35,070 nt of DNA from Chara braunii (Eukaryota; Streptophyta; Charophyceae; Charales; Characeae). The stretch lies in the NCBI GenBank assembly GCA_003427395.1, contig BFEA01000110.1, forward strand, positions 995,631 through 1,030,700. The letters are read 5' to 3'. Below the pieces are notes generated by a model. The model saw nothing but the letters and a program-made list of their open reading frames with translations. It had not been told where the DNA came from and made no database searches. Of the stretch, positions 1-8,956 are shown one piece after another (position 1 is the stretch's first letter; each line of letters starts with the position of its first letter). A program made the translations under genes and the position numbers.

Positions 1-543
1 TGTGTCCGCGGGAATTCCACTGTGCCACCTCTAGCGACCCCCGGTGCTCTGATTTCCCTTCCCCCGACCATACCTACTACTTCATCCACCCGGGACTCGT
101 CGTCATCACCACCAGTTTCCCTCCTTTTCGCCTTCTTCTCCGATATCATCAACTTAGCGTCGTTCCGTGGCCGGCCATAGCCCCCTATTGGCCCAGCACG
201 CCCTGCGGAAATTGCCGACTTAGCGGCGAACGGAGAACCCCTGAATTCCGAAGGCCCAACCCAAACAGGCAGCGGCCCGCGCCACGTGGCGGCCCCCGAC
301 GGCCCAACTTTTTGGGACCGCCTCCTCCGCGGAGGGAGTTCCCCGTAAACCGTCGCCCAGAGTACCCCGGCCCCATCGGGCCTTGAGTCTCTTGCGCCCG
401 TGCCCCTTCTTCGCCTAATTGCATTCATACCCTTAAGACTCCCCCACTTTCCCAAAAATCCTTGGCACACCCCTTTTCGCACTTCCAGGCCCACACCCCA
501 CTCCGATCAGGAAGTCGCGCTGGGCGTGAGGTTGGGCGTCACA
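1..543 (+). repeat. LTR-a: 3' part of a family-1 LTR
   Basis: The stretch aligns without large gaps to the last 540 bp of the LTRs at 9199 and 19819. It ends GGGCGTCACA, which is the inverted complement of the LTR start TGTGACG, so the terminus is a canonical CA end. The left part lies outside the window. No internal retrotransposon sequence follows, so this is either a solo LTR or the 3' LTR of an element to the left. The conserved U5 block CCAAAAATCCTTGGCACACC is at 452-473. Confidence 0.85.
3..386 (+). CDS. LTR-encoded ORF, 5'-truncated copy, unknown function
   Basis: The frame is open from the window edge to a TGA at 384-386. It encodes the same protein as the ORFs in the LTRs at 10855-11345 and 21630-22097: a Cys-containing N-terminal part, a hydrophobic core with FPPF, LLxYHQL and VVPWPAIAPYW, a C-x2-C pair (here CGNC), then an Arg/Pro/Gly-rich tail containing APRGGPRRPNF. 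The frame stayed open in this remnant although nothing else of the element is present. I do not recognise the family. The basic tail suggests nucleic-acid binding, which is inference. Confidence 0.5.
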   Translation, partial: CPREFHCATSSDPRCSDFPSPDHTYYFIHPGLVVITTSFPPFRLLLRYHQLSVVPWPAIAPYWPSTPCGNCRLSGERRTPEFRRPNPNRQRPAPRGGPRRPNFLGPPPPRREFPVNRRPEYPGPIGP

Positions 544-1129
544 TAGGTCCTTCTCTTAGAATGGCAGTTCACAGTGGGAGATCAGTGACAGATCATCTAC
601 GAGCTAAGTAATCAAAACCCCTATCAGGCGCCCTGTGTGGGTGAGAGGCTATGTATGCAGTACGCTGAACTGTCGTCCAGCAAGTGCAGCTCCCCACGAA
701 TATCGGACCCATCTGAGTCGCAGGTTTGCAACCTGGGAAGTTCTCCAACGGCTCCCCGGATTGCAATTTCTCAGATGTTCTTTCAAAAAAAAAAAGCATT
801 TTGTCCCCCTGGAGCCGGGACCCACTAGCATCGAGTAAATCGGTGGTGGCCGTTTCTTTTTAAAAAAAACATATAAAGACTCCTTCTGTGATTTTCAGAA
901 ATGCAAAGAAAACAAGGCCAACGCTATGCATCCACACTTCCACCAACCTGGTACATCTGCATGGGACCTTCGCGCCGGCCTGTTCCCAGTCTTCCACGGA
1001 AATCTCAATGTTCTCAATTTCTGCCAAAAAAAATAGCAAAGCGCAAAGCTTCAAAAACATCCCCCCCCCCAAAAAAAAAACATAGTATTGAAGCTTCGCG
1101 TCAACGCAAAGTGCCTCCTGTCAATCAAT
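544..1129. other. Gene-free retroposon debris
   Basis: No supportable gene. The stretch contains a fragment similar to the dispersed repeat at 7811-7863 (GTGCAGCTCCCCAC near 683), an A-rich tract near 785, and a C10 run directly followed by an A10 run near 1063-1080. The ORFs here are short, overlap in several frames and owe part of their length to the homopolymers. Confidence 0.4.
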
Positions 1130-1215
1130 TTCTCAAGGATTCGAACTCCGGTGTGTTACTTGTCAGTTCAATCTATGTAATATTCAGCCACATTGGAAGG
1201 ATCTGTTTGGACCCC
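1130..1215 (-). mobile_element. SINE-like tRNA-derived head, minus strand
   Basis: Read on the minus strand this contains GAGTTCGAATCC, close to the RNA polymerase III box B consensus. Upstream of it on that strand is TTGAACTGAC, which matches TGAACTG in the SINE at 7088-7291 and TGAACTGAC in the minus-strand copy at 2211-2300. The box A region is too degenerate to call. Ends and target duplications are not visible. It is probably an old member of the same SINE family. Confidence 0.4.
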
Positions 1216-1336
1216 CTCTCCAGCTCTTTCCACCTAAACAAAAGGGCGCTGCTAATTACTACAAGTATTTTTTTTGGAAAGGACGCCGGACGTTGTTTCC
1301 AGTCAGTTGTTCTATCTCTTCTTCTGAGGACACTGG

Positions 1337-1375
<39 letters not shown>
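1337..1375. repeat. 39-base poly(A) tract
   Basis: An uninterrupted run of A is followed by a degenerating GAAAGAAAGAGAGAG. This is the usual appearance of a retroposon tail that has turned into a microsatellite. The body upstream cannot be assigned with confidence. Confidence 0.8.
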
Positions 1376-1377
<2 letters not shown>

Positions 1378-1842
1378 AAGAAAGAGAGAGTAGGTATAGC
1401 ATCTGCACTCGTACAACCTACCACCACCGAAATGAAAAGTCTGGTGGCAGAGCCAAAATTGTTGATGTGGTATAAACAACGCAGTGAAGTAGAGTGCATG
1501 GGGGAATGTTGGGTACATCACACTAGGTGGACCCTCTGACGTGGGCTGATGATGCCTCGTTCAGAGGTCTCACCGTTCTCTTTTGTGAGGGACGCCGGGC
1601 CCGGTTCTCGGCTTTGTATAATAAACAATTGTAACTGAAAAAAAATGAAAAAAATTCCACACGCAGCAGAAATCTACGTCAAGGGCAGATGTTCACACAG
1701 TGATTTCCACAGACCGATTACACTACGTAGAGCTGCAAGTTGTTGAGTCAAGGAGTAGCCTTCCAATAGGAATTGGGACTGGATAGAGGTGAGTCCCGCA
1801 GGCACTTGCCTGTAAGCTAAGCTGGCTGATGCTGTCAGATAT

Positions 1843-2015
1843 CCCGGGGCAAGGTCCCACTAGCAGCGTTGAGCTACCTCAACGCCTGAATCTGGACGTG
1901 TTTGTGGAGATGTGCAGTTCAGGAAACTCAACACCATTTCTGCACGTCTCGGCAAAAGCGTCCGGATTCAGGCGTTGAGGTAGCTCAACGCTGCTAGTGG
2001 GACTTGGCCCCCGGG
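1843..2015. repeat. 173-bp foldback (near-palindromic) element
   Basis: The left arm from CCCGGGG at 1843 to about 1898 is the inverted complement of the right arm from about 1959 to 2015, with only a few mismatches over roughly 54 bp. The loop is about 60 nt and carries a further short pairing (TGTGCAG with CTGCACG). Each arm also holds its own perfect hairpin, GCGTTGAG-CTAC-CTCAACGC. No gene is present. It could be a foldback or MITE-type element, or the template of a hairpin RNA. Confidence 0.85.
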
Positions 2016-2076
2016 TTGAATTGTGAGGTCCCCGACCTCTCCTTGGTATTATAACGAATTGGAGTGTGTTGCTATT

Positions 2077-2100
2077 AAAAAAAAAAAAAAAAAAAAAAAA
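2077..2100. repeat. 24-base poly(A) tract
   Basis: The tract is preceded by GGTATTATAACGAATT, which resembles the sequence before the A-rich run near 1640. Both may be SINE 3' ends. Confidence 0.6.
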
Positions 2101-2210
2101 TCTATGTCAAGGAAAAGAGGCTCGGAGGCACTGGCAGTTGAGAGGGGGACAGCCGTTCATAATAGAGCTGATCAGCCCAAGGTGATGGAGAGTCTCTATT
2201 ACTGGTGCGA

Positions 2211-2300
2211 TTTTTCCGGCATTCAGGATTCGAAGTCAGGTTTCCTTCTCGTCAGTTCACTGACATAACAATCAGGCACATTGGCAGAATCTGCACCCCC
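2211..2300 (-). mobile_element. SINE-like tRNA-derived head, minus strand
   Basis: Read on the minus strand, GACTTCGAATCC is a box B-like sequence, preceded by TGAACTGACG and GCCTGATTG. These match in order the plus-strand SINE at 7088-7291 (GCCTAGCTC, TGAACTG, TGTTCGAATCC). A 21-base T run at 2310-2330 and the A run at 2077-2100 flank the region, but I could not find clean target duplications. Confidence 0.45.
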
Positions 2301-2394
2301 TCTGACCAGTTTTTTTTTTTTTTTTTTTTTGCCCAAATCGTGCCCTCTCACCAGTTCAGACAAGGTAGCGTTATCTAGGCAGAAAAGAGGAAAA

Positions 2395-2625
2395 ATTGAA
2401 CCTATGCAGACCACACCTACTACCGTCTTCACCCGAATAGAACGCCCGGTAATTATTGCCGGCCATTACAGAAAACTCTCTCTCCGCTCTCCACGAATGC
2501 ATATCGATATACGAGTCCGCATCAGAAATGAAGGTGAATTGGAACAAATCCCTAGCCCTTACACATGATGACTCACCCCTGGCAATTAACTTCGGTCTCA
2601 AGCAGATTCAAACAACGGAATCAGA
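2395..2625 (+). pseudogene. LINE (non-LTR) reverse transcriptase fragment
   Basis: A Y-A-D-H tetrapeptide at 2403-2414 sits where non-LTR reverse transcriptases have YADD; the second Asp codon reads CAC. About 50 nt later, in another frame, a stretch containing YESASEMKVNWNKSLAL matches the conserved block downstream of YADD (usually ASG-x-K-x-N-x-x-KS). Both the catalytic change and the frameshift show that the copy is dead. Homology stops near the GC-rich hairpin at 2635. Assignment rests on motif order only. Confidence 0.55.
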
Positions 2626-2634
2626 AGATACCTC

Positions 2635-2670
2635 GGGCGGCGCAGCGCGTCCGGGAGCACTGCGCCGCCC
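2635..2670. other. GC-rich hairpin
   Basis: GGGCGGCGCAG pairs perfectly with CTGCGCCGCCC across a 14-nt loop. It lies at the end of the LINE fragment. No T run follows, so there is no reason to call it a bacterial-type terminator. Confidence 0.6.
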
Positions 2671-3079
2671 GCACCGGAACTCGGCCCGCAGGAGCGGCTG
2701 GAAAGGAGCGGGCGCAGGCTTCAGGACATGGCAGGACTGGCGTGAGGAGATTTCGGCATCAATTGTGCGAGGAGCGGCGGCGCGGGAGGATTGGAGCAAG
2801 GACGCTTGGGGATCGACCTTGTTAGTGGAAGGAGTGGCAAGACGGTGGTGGTGGCTGGCATGATGGGTATAAGGATGAAGGGGTGGTAGGATGGTGGGGT
2901 GAAGGAGGGAGTCGATCGTGGAGTGGAAGAAAGAGGAGGAGCGGCTATCTTTGAAAGGAAGGTATCTTGCGGTAGAGGAGGAGCATTCGGTGGGTTTAGC
3001 GGAAACGACGTTACCTCTTCATTTTTCCGAACTACCTGCGACGGGTGGCTGGCAGGTTCAGCTGTTGCGTTCGTGACGT
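2671..3079. other. Purine-rich gene-free stretch before LTR-b
   Basis: The plus strand is rich in G and A between about 2700 and 2960 (many GGAGGA and GGTGGTGG units). ORFs on both strands here are low-complexity and show no recognisable motif. The stretch ends at the LTR start at 3080. Confidence 0.4.
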
Positions 3080-3879
3080 TGTGACGAACCACTTTCTGTA
3101 ATGCGCGATTTTCTGCGCGGTTGCAACAAGGGGACCTAAGCTGGGAATATTGGGCCAATTACGGGAGATCGGGATCGGTGGAGAATTGCATCAGTGTCCT
3201 CGCTTTTCGTCCTTTTCGTCGCTTCTTTTTCGAATGGCTAGGCACGGAGCTGGGTGTGTCTTGGGATGGCCGGTTGATTGATTGGTCGGATGGATGTCTG
3301 GCGCGCCGCCGCGCACGCGCGCGATTAATAAATGTTGACGTCGTTTCTTTCGTTTCGGTTTCGATCTTTTGGGTGCGGGCATTGCGCGGGAAATTTGCTT
3401 CGTTCTTTTGAATTTCCTTTTGAATTTTGTCGAGTCCCCGATGGCTCCCGGAATTTCGGACTTTCCTTCTGAACCTTGTGCTTTTTGCTTCTTCACATTA
3501 GATAGGAATTAGGAATTCAGTAGCTAGGATTTTTCTTTCTCTTTTCTTTTCTTGTCGCGCGGCGCCTTCTTCCACGCGCTCCTTTTTGCGGCTGCAACGG
3601 TATTCTGATTAGTAGGTGCCCTTAATCGTGTGTGTAACTGTAATTTTGGGGCGGGCGCCATTGTAATTGTATTTTTCTTCTTGCATCTTGTCTTTCCCGC
3701 CCTCCTTCTCTTTCTGTTGCTGAAGTTTTTGCAAGCCACGGTTCGCATGCTCGGATCGATGCGTGGAGAAGGGCTACGTCCCCCACGCCGCGGCCTGACC
3801 ATGCAGAACGCAGGCGCTCCCTCTCTAATCCCCACTCTAATTCCTGGTAATTCCGTGTTCTTTGTGCATGCATGCACGC

Positions 3880-3885
3880 TATAAA
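3880..3885 (+). promoter_or_regulatory. TATA box of LTR-b
   Basis: TATAAA lies after a GCATGCATGC-rich segment, and the same arrangement recurs at 9972 and 20617. A pyrimidine-rich CTCTCTTAACCC follows about 25-35 bp downstream, a plausible initiation zone. This would place the U3/R boundary about 830 bp into the LTR. Confidence 0.6.
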
Positions 3886-4782
3886 TTTCGGCTGCGCGAT
3901 TAGTCAACTCTCTTAACCCGTTGTTGGAAGCTCGGGGTTGCGCGATCAGGAAGGGTCGGCACACAAGCGAAGTAAGAGGTGAGTAGAGTAGGAGTTGGGC
4001 GACCCGACGGGCTGGTGCCAAACGCGCGGGATTGACGTGGGCTACGACGGACTCTGGGCATGGGCGAATCCGACGGGTGCGGGAGGACTAAGCGGGGTGA
4101 CAACTTCGTGGGTTGATGCGCGACGACGGACTGTCCGCATCGGAGAGAGAGAGAGAGAGAAAGAGAAGGAGAGAGTTGAGGTCGATGGACGCGGATTTGT
4201 TGTTTCTTTGTCTCTTCCCCCTCTTCATCTGTGTACATACATTTTGATTGCGGCTCCGGGCGGTTTGCCCGTTCTTATTTTCGCTTCGGCTTTCTGAATC
4301 TGGACTTGGGTTTTTGCTCACACTTGTCCTTGCGATGTCCGTCCCGATGGCATTATGTGTATGATTGACGAATGTATGGATGAATGGATGTTATGCCTGC
4401 TTGTCTATCTTTTTGCTGAGAATCCCTGTCCTTGCCTTTTGGTTTGAGTCGAATCTTTGCTTGAACCTAATGCAGCTGTAGATGGGATAAGAATCTAGCC
4501 CCGATAGCGATTTCGTTCTCGTTTCTGCTTGTCTCACGATGAGGTTGTGATATGGTTGCATCTTGCATAATCGAAACTTACGAAGCAATTAGACGATCCG
4601 AAGTTTGGCCCTGCGAACGCCGCGCGAGAACACGTGTAAACGTGATCCGAGTCGCACCCTTACACGCATTCCCGCGCGTCGATTCGCCCACCCCAAAAAG
4701 ATTCGCGGCAGAACCGTCATCCCGTACGAGTACGATGAGGCGCAACTAAGTTCGCCTGTCCTGCACATACTCGTGCGTGGTG

Positions 4783-4943
4783 ATGATAACCCGACCAGAG
4801 CTATCCCATCTACAATGATACCATGACGCGATCTTGGAACTCAAACTCATCCTACGACCCGGNATGATAACCCGACCAGAGCTATCCCATCTACAATGAT
4901 ACCATGACGCGATCTTGGAACTCAAACTCATCCTACGACCCGG
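4783..4943. other. Assembly join: 80-bp exact duplication around one N
   Basis: 4783-4862 and 4864-4943 are identical and separated by a single N at 4863. The same duplication with the same N occurs in LTR-d at 21509-21669. LTR-c at the corresponding place has only one copy. This looks like an unresolved contig overlap rather than biology. Confidence 0.85.
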
Positions 4944-5161
4944 ATTATTTCACCCCTTCGATAAACGAACTCATAAGGCTGCGATACCCTTGTCACACGG
5001 AGAATCGACTATGTCCGCGGAAATTCCACTGCGCTACCTCTAGCGACCCTCGGTGCTCTGATTTCCCTTCCCCCGACCACACCTATTACTTCACCCACCC
5101 GGGATTTGTTGTCATCACCACCAGTTTCCCTCCTTTCCGCCTTCGTCACCCACCCCGGTAA
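4904..5161 (+). pseudogene. LTR-encoded ORF, 3'-truncated copy in LTR-b
   Basis: It starts at the same ATG as the LTR-d ORF (product begins MTRSWNSNSSYDPDYFTP) and runs in the same frame through the Cys-containing segment to FPPF. The LTR is then cut off, so the LLPYHQL core, the CxxC pair and the basic tail are lost. The few residues after about 5145 belong to foreign sequence. Confidence 0.5.
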
Positions 5162-5179
5162 GTAGGCCCCGGCGTCGAA

Positions 5180-5550
5180 GGCTCCATCTATTGGCAGGGA
5201 GCTACACCTGCTGGAAATCGGGTCCAGCGTCCCTGTACAATAATGAACATGTATCTGCTGCAAATCGTGCCCAGCGTTCCTGTACAATGGTGTGAGTGTA
5301 TGTGCTGGAAAACAGGTCCAGCGTCCCTATGCAGAGATGTATTGATATGTCCAACTACCTATGTATGCACATTAAACAATTATATATGTCAGATGGTGGG
5401 AGACCCTATCCATCTGATCTACAGTATCTCCTAAACAATCTCAGGCATCGATCCCAATCTTTTCGATCAGATGGAACCCTAACCTAGATGTGATGTGTGT
5501 TTCAATGATGTGATTTATGTCAGTTGGAAATCGGGTCCAGCGTCCCTATA
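5180..5550 (+). repeat. Cluster of a short dispersed repeat (GGTCCAGCGTCCC)
   Basis: CTGGAAATCGGGTCCAGCGTCC-type units recur near 5211-5234, 5249-5281, 5302-5328 and 5524-5548, most followed by a TGTACAATGG-like tail. The first, extended leftward to GCTCCATCTATTGG at 5180, reappears inverted at 7811-7863. The family is unknown; the tract may be a decayed tandem array or pieces of a SINE. Confidence 0.55.
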
Positions 5551-5789
5551 CAATGGCGTGTAACTATGTCCTACAGTCCTACAATCAGAAACTGTCTATA
5601 ATTTATGTACAGCAATCCATATAAGACTACCTCCAATCTTTCTGTCTTTATTCTGTATCAATCAAAATCTAATAACGAAACCCTAGGCACGATATGATGT
5701 GTGTGATCAACAGTCACCACCGGAGAGCGTTGCCTGATGACTGGGCTGAAGGAGGCTGCCGATGTCCATGGTCAGGCCGACAGCTGAGA

Positions 5790-6567
5790 GCACGACTGCA
5801 CCAGTCTGGACGGAGTTCTTCCGTGGCCTGTGCGTGTCGCAGACAGTTCGTGAAACATGGTCCTCAGATCCAAAGAACCATGCAAGGTTTTGGGTATCCG
5901 AGGATGCTGGACTTGGGGATCTGGCTTCAAAAAAAGCAAAACTTTTACCATACAGTTGCACAACCTCTCAGTCAAATCAACATACCGGATGCTTCGCCCA
6001 AAGATTAACCTCNTGGACAACGTATCTAGCAGATGGATGAAGCNATTGAACATAGGNGAAGAAGATCTCAGAGCAATCAAATGGTCAGTACTTGAAAACA
6101 AAAACCAGCAAAGATAGCCTCNATGCAATCATTATGACAAATAGAGCACAGATGTCTCCCAACTAATGACTGGTTAATTGACAGATCTTCATTAGAACAG
6201 AGGTTTTGCAGAACCATGGTGTAATTCTGCAAACTTTTCCAAAAAGGAAATTACCAGAAACAATAGAGCATATATTCCTACACAATGTGCAGTCTCAATG
6301 TGGCTATGGAGGTGGTGGGTTAAAATATGGAACCAGCTGGTGACACACACACCATGGCCACGGGTGTGGAAATCGTTATTGCTTGAGCACTAGACGGCTG
6401 AACCATATGACAATTTCACACAGAATCTATTCTCATCCGCTGAACCAATAATATGGGCCATTTGGAAAAGGAGATGCACGTACGAATGGGAAGGGGCCAA
6501 ACTAGATGGCCCAGAATTCACAGAAACCATCAAAATACAGGTTCAGCCAGAAATTATCTCAGAATGA
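5790..6567 (+). pseudogene. Degraded LINE protein, probable C-terminal zinc-binding region
   Basis: Pieces in several frames follow a plausible order: a segment with SEDAGLGDLASKKAKLLP near 5897-5950, then FPKRKLPETIEHIFLHNVQ near 6235-6290, then IWAIWKRRCTYEWEG near 6449-6495. The ETIEHIFLH and IWAIWKxRC blocks resemble the zinc-binding region that follows reverse transcriptase in many LINEs, where a Cys-x-x-Cys and a later His/Cys are expected; those Cys residues are largely lost. Stops, frameshifts and four Ns interrupt it. An A-rich run follows at 6563. It may belong to the same LINE family as 2395-2625. Confidence 0.4.
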
Positions 6568-6858
6568 AAAAAATAAAATAAAAAAAAATCAACATTTATC
6601 TTCCAAAAAAGAAAGAGACAACTTGAACTGCGCCTGTGACCGCTGCACAGTTCAGAATTTGCAAAAATAACAGTCCACTGCAAGCTTGGGCAAAGACTAG
6701 TTAGAAACTGCAAGAAAAACAGTAAATCATGCGTTCGACGGCCTTCCGGTTCAATAATTGGCAAAAACGGGAGGTGGCGGTAGTGGTACTGCTCTCCCCT
6801 GGCCTGGGAGCAGTTACCGGTAGCAGGCTCTCCCGTTTTTGGCTCGTTTCCCCAGGGG

Positions 6859-6980
6859 TGTGGCCCAGGCATCTCGGCCGTGGCCCAGCCACAGGCGTGG
6901 CCTAGACATCTCGGGCGTGGCCAAGACATATCGGCCATGGCCCAGCCACAGGTGAGGCGTAGACAGCTCGGCCATGGCAT
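6859..6980. repeat. Minisatellite, about 20-bp units
   Basis: Six or so imperfect copies of a unit like GTGGCCCAGACATCTCGGCC run in tandem, alternating with GTGGCCCAGCCACAGG. An A run with GAAAGAAAG follows at about 6992. The ORFs on the minus strand here are by-products of the repeat. Confidence 0.7.
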
Positions 6981-7087
6981 TAGCAGGCGTGAAAAAAAAA
7001 AAAAAAAAAAAAAAGAAAGAAAGAAAAAAACACGAGTGGCCGCCTGATTTTGCCACTTCCGAAACTAACCGTTAGAAGTGCACAAAG

Positions 7088-7291
7088 CTGACCCAAGAGC
7101 CTAGCTCACTGGGTACACCGATGAACTGTTGAAATACAGACCTGTGTTCGAATCCGGATGATGGAACTTGACGAGTAAAATCAACTACTAATGAATTGCT
7201 TGGGGCCGGTCAGCTCAATGATAATTTCTCAAGGTCGTCACCCTTTTTATTAAAAAAAAAAGAAAAGAAAAAAAAAGAAAAAGAAAAAAAA
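7088..7291 (+). mobile_element. tRNA-derived SINE with target site duplications
   Basis: Box A-like TAGCTCACTGGG is at 7102-7113 and box B-like TGTTCGAATCC at 7145-7155, a spacing typical of tRNA-derived promoters. A body of about 90 bp follows, then an A-rich tail from about 7251 with regular G interruptions. The insertion is bounded by perfect 14-bp direct repeats AGAAGTGCACAAAG at 7074-7087 and 7292-7305. Exact duplications and a readable promoter make this the youngest-looking SINE in the window. It is not a functional tRNA gene: the acceptor stem does not pair. Confidence 0.85.
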
Positions 7292-7810
7292 AGAAGTGCA
7301 CAAAGATGTTCTGTTTTTGTTTTCGCAGTAACTGTTTCTAACTGCCCTCCCTTGGCCCATAACCGCAGTGCCCTGTTATTCCTTCCTGCGAATTCGGAGC
7401 CGTGCAGCTGTCATAGTTATTTCAAAAAGAAATCAAACAACACATATTAAACAAATTCAGCAACTGCTGGCTTGGAGAGGAACATGGAGGAAAGCTGGGA
7501 AGAGTAGAGCGGGCAGGGTTCTCAGAGGAAGGAGACGAAAAGCTCAATAGAAATTACAGACTGCTATTTGGACACTGGACAGCAGTGGACCCAATGATAC
7601 CTCTGCGTCCCATGAATGTTGATTTCCCAGATCCATTCCCCCCACCAGCAGGTACAANAGTNCCAGCGTCNTGGTATGGACATGATNTCCGTTGAGCGAA
7701 CTAGATAGTTGAGAGAGCTAGGTATGAAGTGTCTATATCTGGCGCCCAACTCTGGGTGAAGAGGCTCAGACATTATTTCTGTCAGTTTTGCTGGTATATG
7801 ATCACTGTAA

Positions 7811-7863
7811 ATGGGACGCTGGACCCGCTTTCCAGCAGGTGCAGCTCCCCACCAATAGATGGA
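7811..7863 (-). repeat. Inverted copy of the 5180-5232 dispersed repeat
   Basis: GGGACGCTGGACCCG, TTTCCAGCAGGTGCAGCTCCC and CAATAGATGGAGC are, read on the other strand, the segment at 5180-5232 with few differences. A weaker relative is near 683. Ns at 7658-7687 lie just upstream. Confidence 0.65.
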
Positions 7864-7965
7864 GCAACCAATACACTGTCAGGCCATAGTAGGGAGGGAT
7901 GCTCATATCACCTTTCCTACCAAAGCCTACGGAGTCTTATTTAAAAAAAAAGGCAAACCACGCTG

Positions 7966-8130
7966 GAGTCACAAAAATGAGCTATAATTGCACTATGGGC
8001 TAAGATACAGTTTCGAATTGCAGTTCGAGCAATGTATACAACCCAGCTTTCTGGCCAGGTAGGGTGCCCGAAGTGCAATTGCAAACTGTACCTTGCTCCA
8101 TAGTGCAATTACAACTTGTTTTTGTGACTC
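7966..8130. repeat. 165-bp foldback element
   Basis: GAGTCACAAAAA at 7966 pairs with TTTTTGTGACTC ending at 8130. The pairing continues inward through ATTGCACTATGG and TACAGTTT with scattered mismatches over about 60 bp per arm, leaving a loop of about 40 nt. The length is close to the foldback at 1843-2015 but the sequence is unrelated. No coding potential. MITE-type or hairpin-RNA origin is possible. Confidence 0.75.
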
Positions 8131-8197
8131 TACTGCAGTTACCCCTTTGTAGAATCCTAAATTCCTGAAGACTGGTCCTTAGGAAGTTAGGAGTGTC

Positions 8198-8911
8198 TTA
8201 CGAGACCCTGTATCCTGTGTAGAGTGAAGGGAAAAGCGTCGCTTGAGGGGTTCCCTCCAGCTGTGTTCCGTCTCGAGTGGAGGAGGAAGCGTCCCTCTCC
8301 AACCCAAGCAGTCTACGACGGGAAACGGGGGCGGTGAAAGTGGAGGAGGAAGCGTCCCTCTCCAGCTGTGTTCTGTCTCCAGTGTGAGGCCTGCGATGTG
8401 TCAGGGGGTGTGTCGGAGGGGAAAGGGGGCAGGGGGGCAGGGACTGCTGGTATGGGTGATGCCTGTGATGTGTCCGGGGGGGTGTTCGACGGGAAAGGGG
8501 GCGGTGGTTCAGGAGGGAGAGGCGGGTCCCGCAGACCAGATGATGGGGACTGCAATGGGGCTGTGGACGGTGGTACTGTAGAATCTGGGTGGGTGGGGGT
8601 CTGGGGCTGAGTTCGAAGTGTTGATCATTGCGCAGAATGGGGCTGCAATGGTCACGTGTTTGGGGCGATGACCTGACCAGTGTATTTCCGGGCAGGGGGA
8701 CTGTGAAGGCTTGGGACAGACGCCACTGCCAGGTGCGTTCCAGGTTTGTCCACTGGCCCCATAGCAGTGTGTTTGTTGTATCCAAGTCACACAGTTTTCT
8801 GGCTGGGTCCAGCCATGTTAACTTGAGTTCTTTTTTTTGTTTTTTGTTTAGAGGGCCACGCCGCACTCTGGTGCAGTGCAATACAGAGGCAACGCTGAAG
8901 GGGTAGAGCAA
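8198..8911 (-). pseudogene. Uncertain Pro/Ser/Arg-rich ORF over repeats
   Basis: A 237-codon open frame on the minus strand includes LLWGQWTNLERTWQWRLSQ in its first third and then becomes Pro/His/Arg-rich because it crosses the minisatellite at 8239-8510, where LERDASSST is encoded twice. Overlapping frames on the same strand are also open. I recognise no domain. It may be the decayed end of a gene or transposon protein, or merely an open frame in GC-rich repeats. Confidence 0.2.
8239..8510. repeat. G-rich minisatellite with a G-quadruplex candidate
   Basis: AGTGGAGGAGGAAGCGTCCC occurs at 8276 and 8339. A second unit, GATGTGTCmGGGGGkGTGT followed by CGrsGGGAAAGGGGGC, occurs at about 8395 and 8466, roughly 70 bp apart. 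Four G runs of 4, 5, 6 and 3 at 8418-8442 are separated by 2-3 nt, a strong G-quadruplex pattern. Confidence 0.65.
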
Positions 8912-8956
8912 GCAAACTTACCCGTACGACCCCTCGGTAGCCCAGAAAAATTAATT

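Larger units (their letters stand above)
3080..5145 (+). repeat. LTR-b: family-1 LTR truncated at its 3' end
   Basis: It starts TGTGACGAACCACTTTCTG like the other LTRs and aligns closely along its length to LTR-d at 19819. Homology ends near 5145 after CTCCTTTCCGCCTTC, where unrelated sequence (GTCACCCACCCCGG) begins. The last roughly 400 bp, including the U5 block and CA end, are missing. The junction resembles the LTR's own TTCACCCACCCGG 50 bp upstream, so microhomology-driven loss is possible. A single N joins an exact 80-bp duplication at 4783-4943. Confidence 0.85.

Noticed and set aside
1173-1499. Minus-strand ORF with poly-Phe
   Set aside because: Reverse complement of the poly(A) tract at 1337-1375, not a gene.
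901-1539. 212-residue plus-strand ORF with a long Lys run
   Set aside because: The frame is held open by A tracts (10 and 39 bases) inside retroposon debris; no motif and no conservation elsewhere in the window.
2721-3158. 145-residue Pro-rich minus-strand ORF
   Set aside because: Low-complexity translation of a purine-rich tract running into the LTR start; no supporting motif.
4140-4180. GA microsatellite as regulatory GAGA element
   Set aside because: Length varies between LTR copies (long in LTR-b, short in LTR-c), as expected of a simple repeat; nothing supports factor binding.
7102-7155. Possible tRNA gene
   Set aside because: Box A and box B are present but the acceptor and other stems do not pair, and an A-rich tail and target duplications follow; it is a SINE head.
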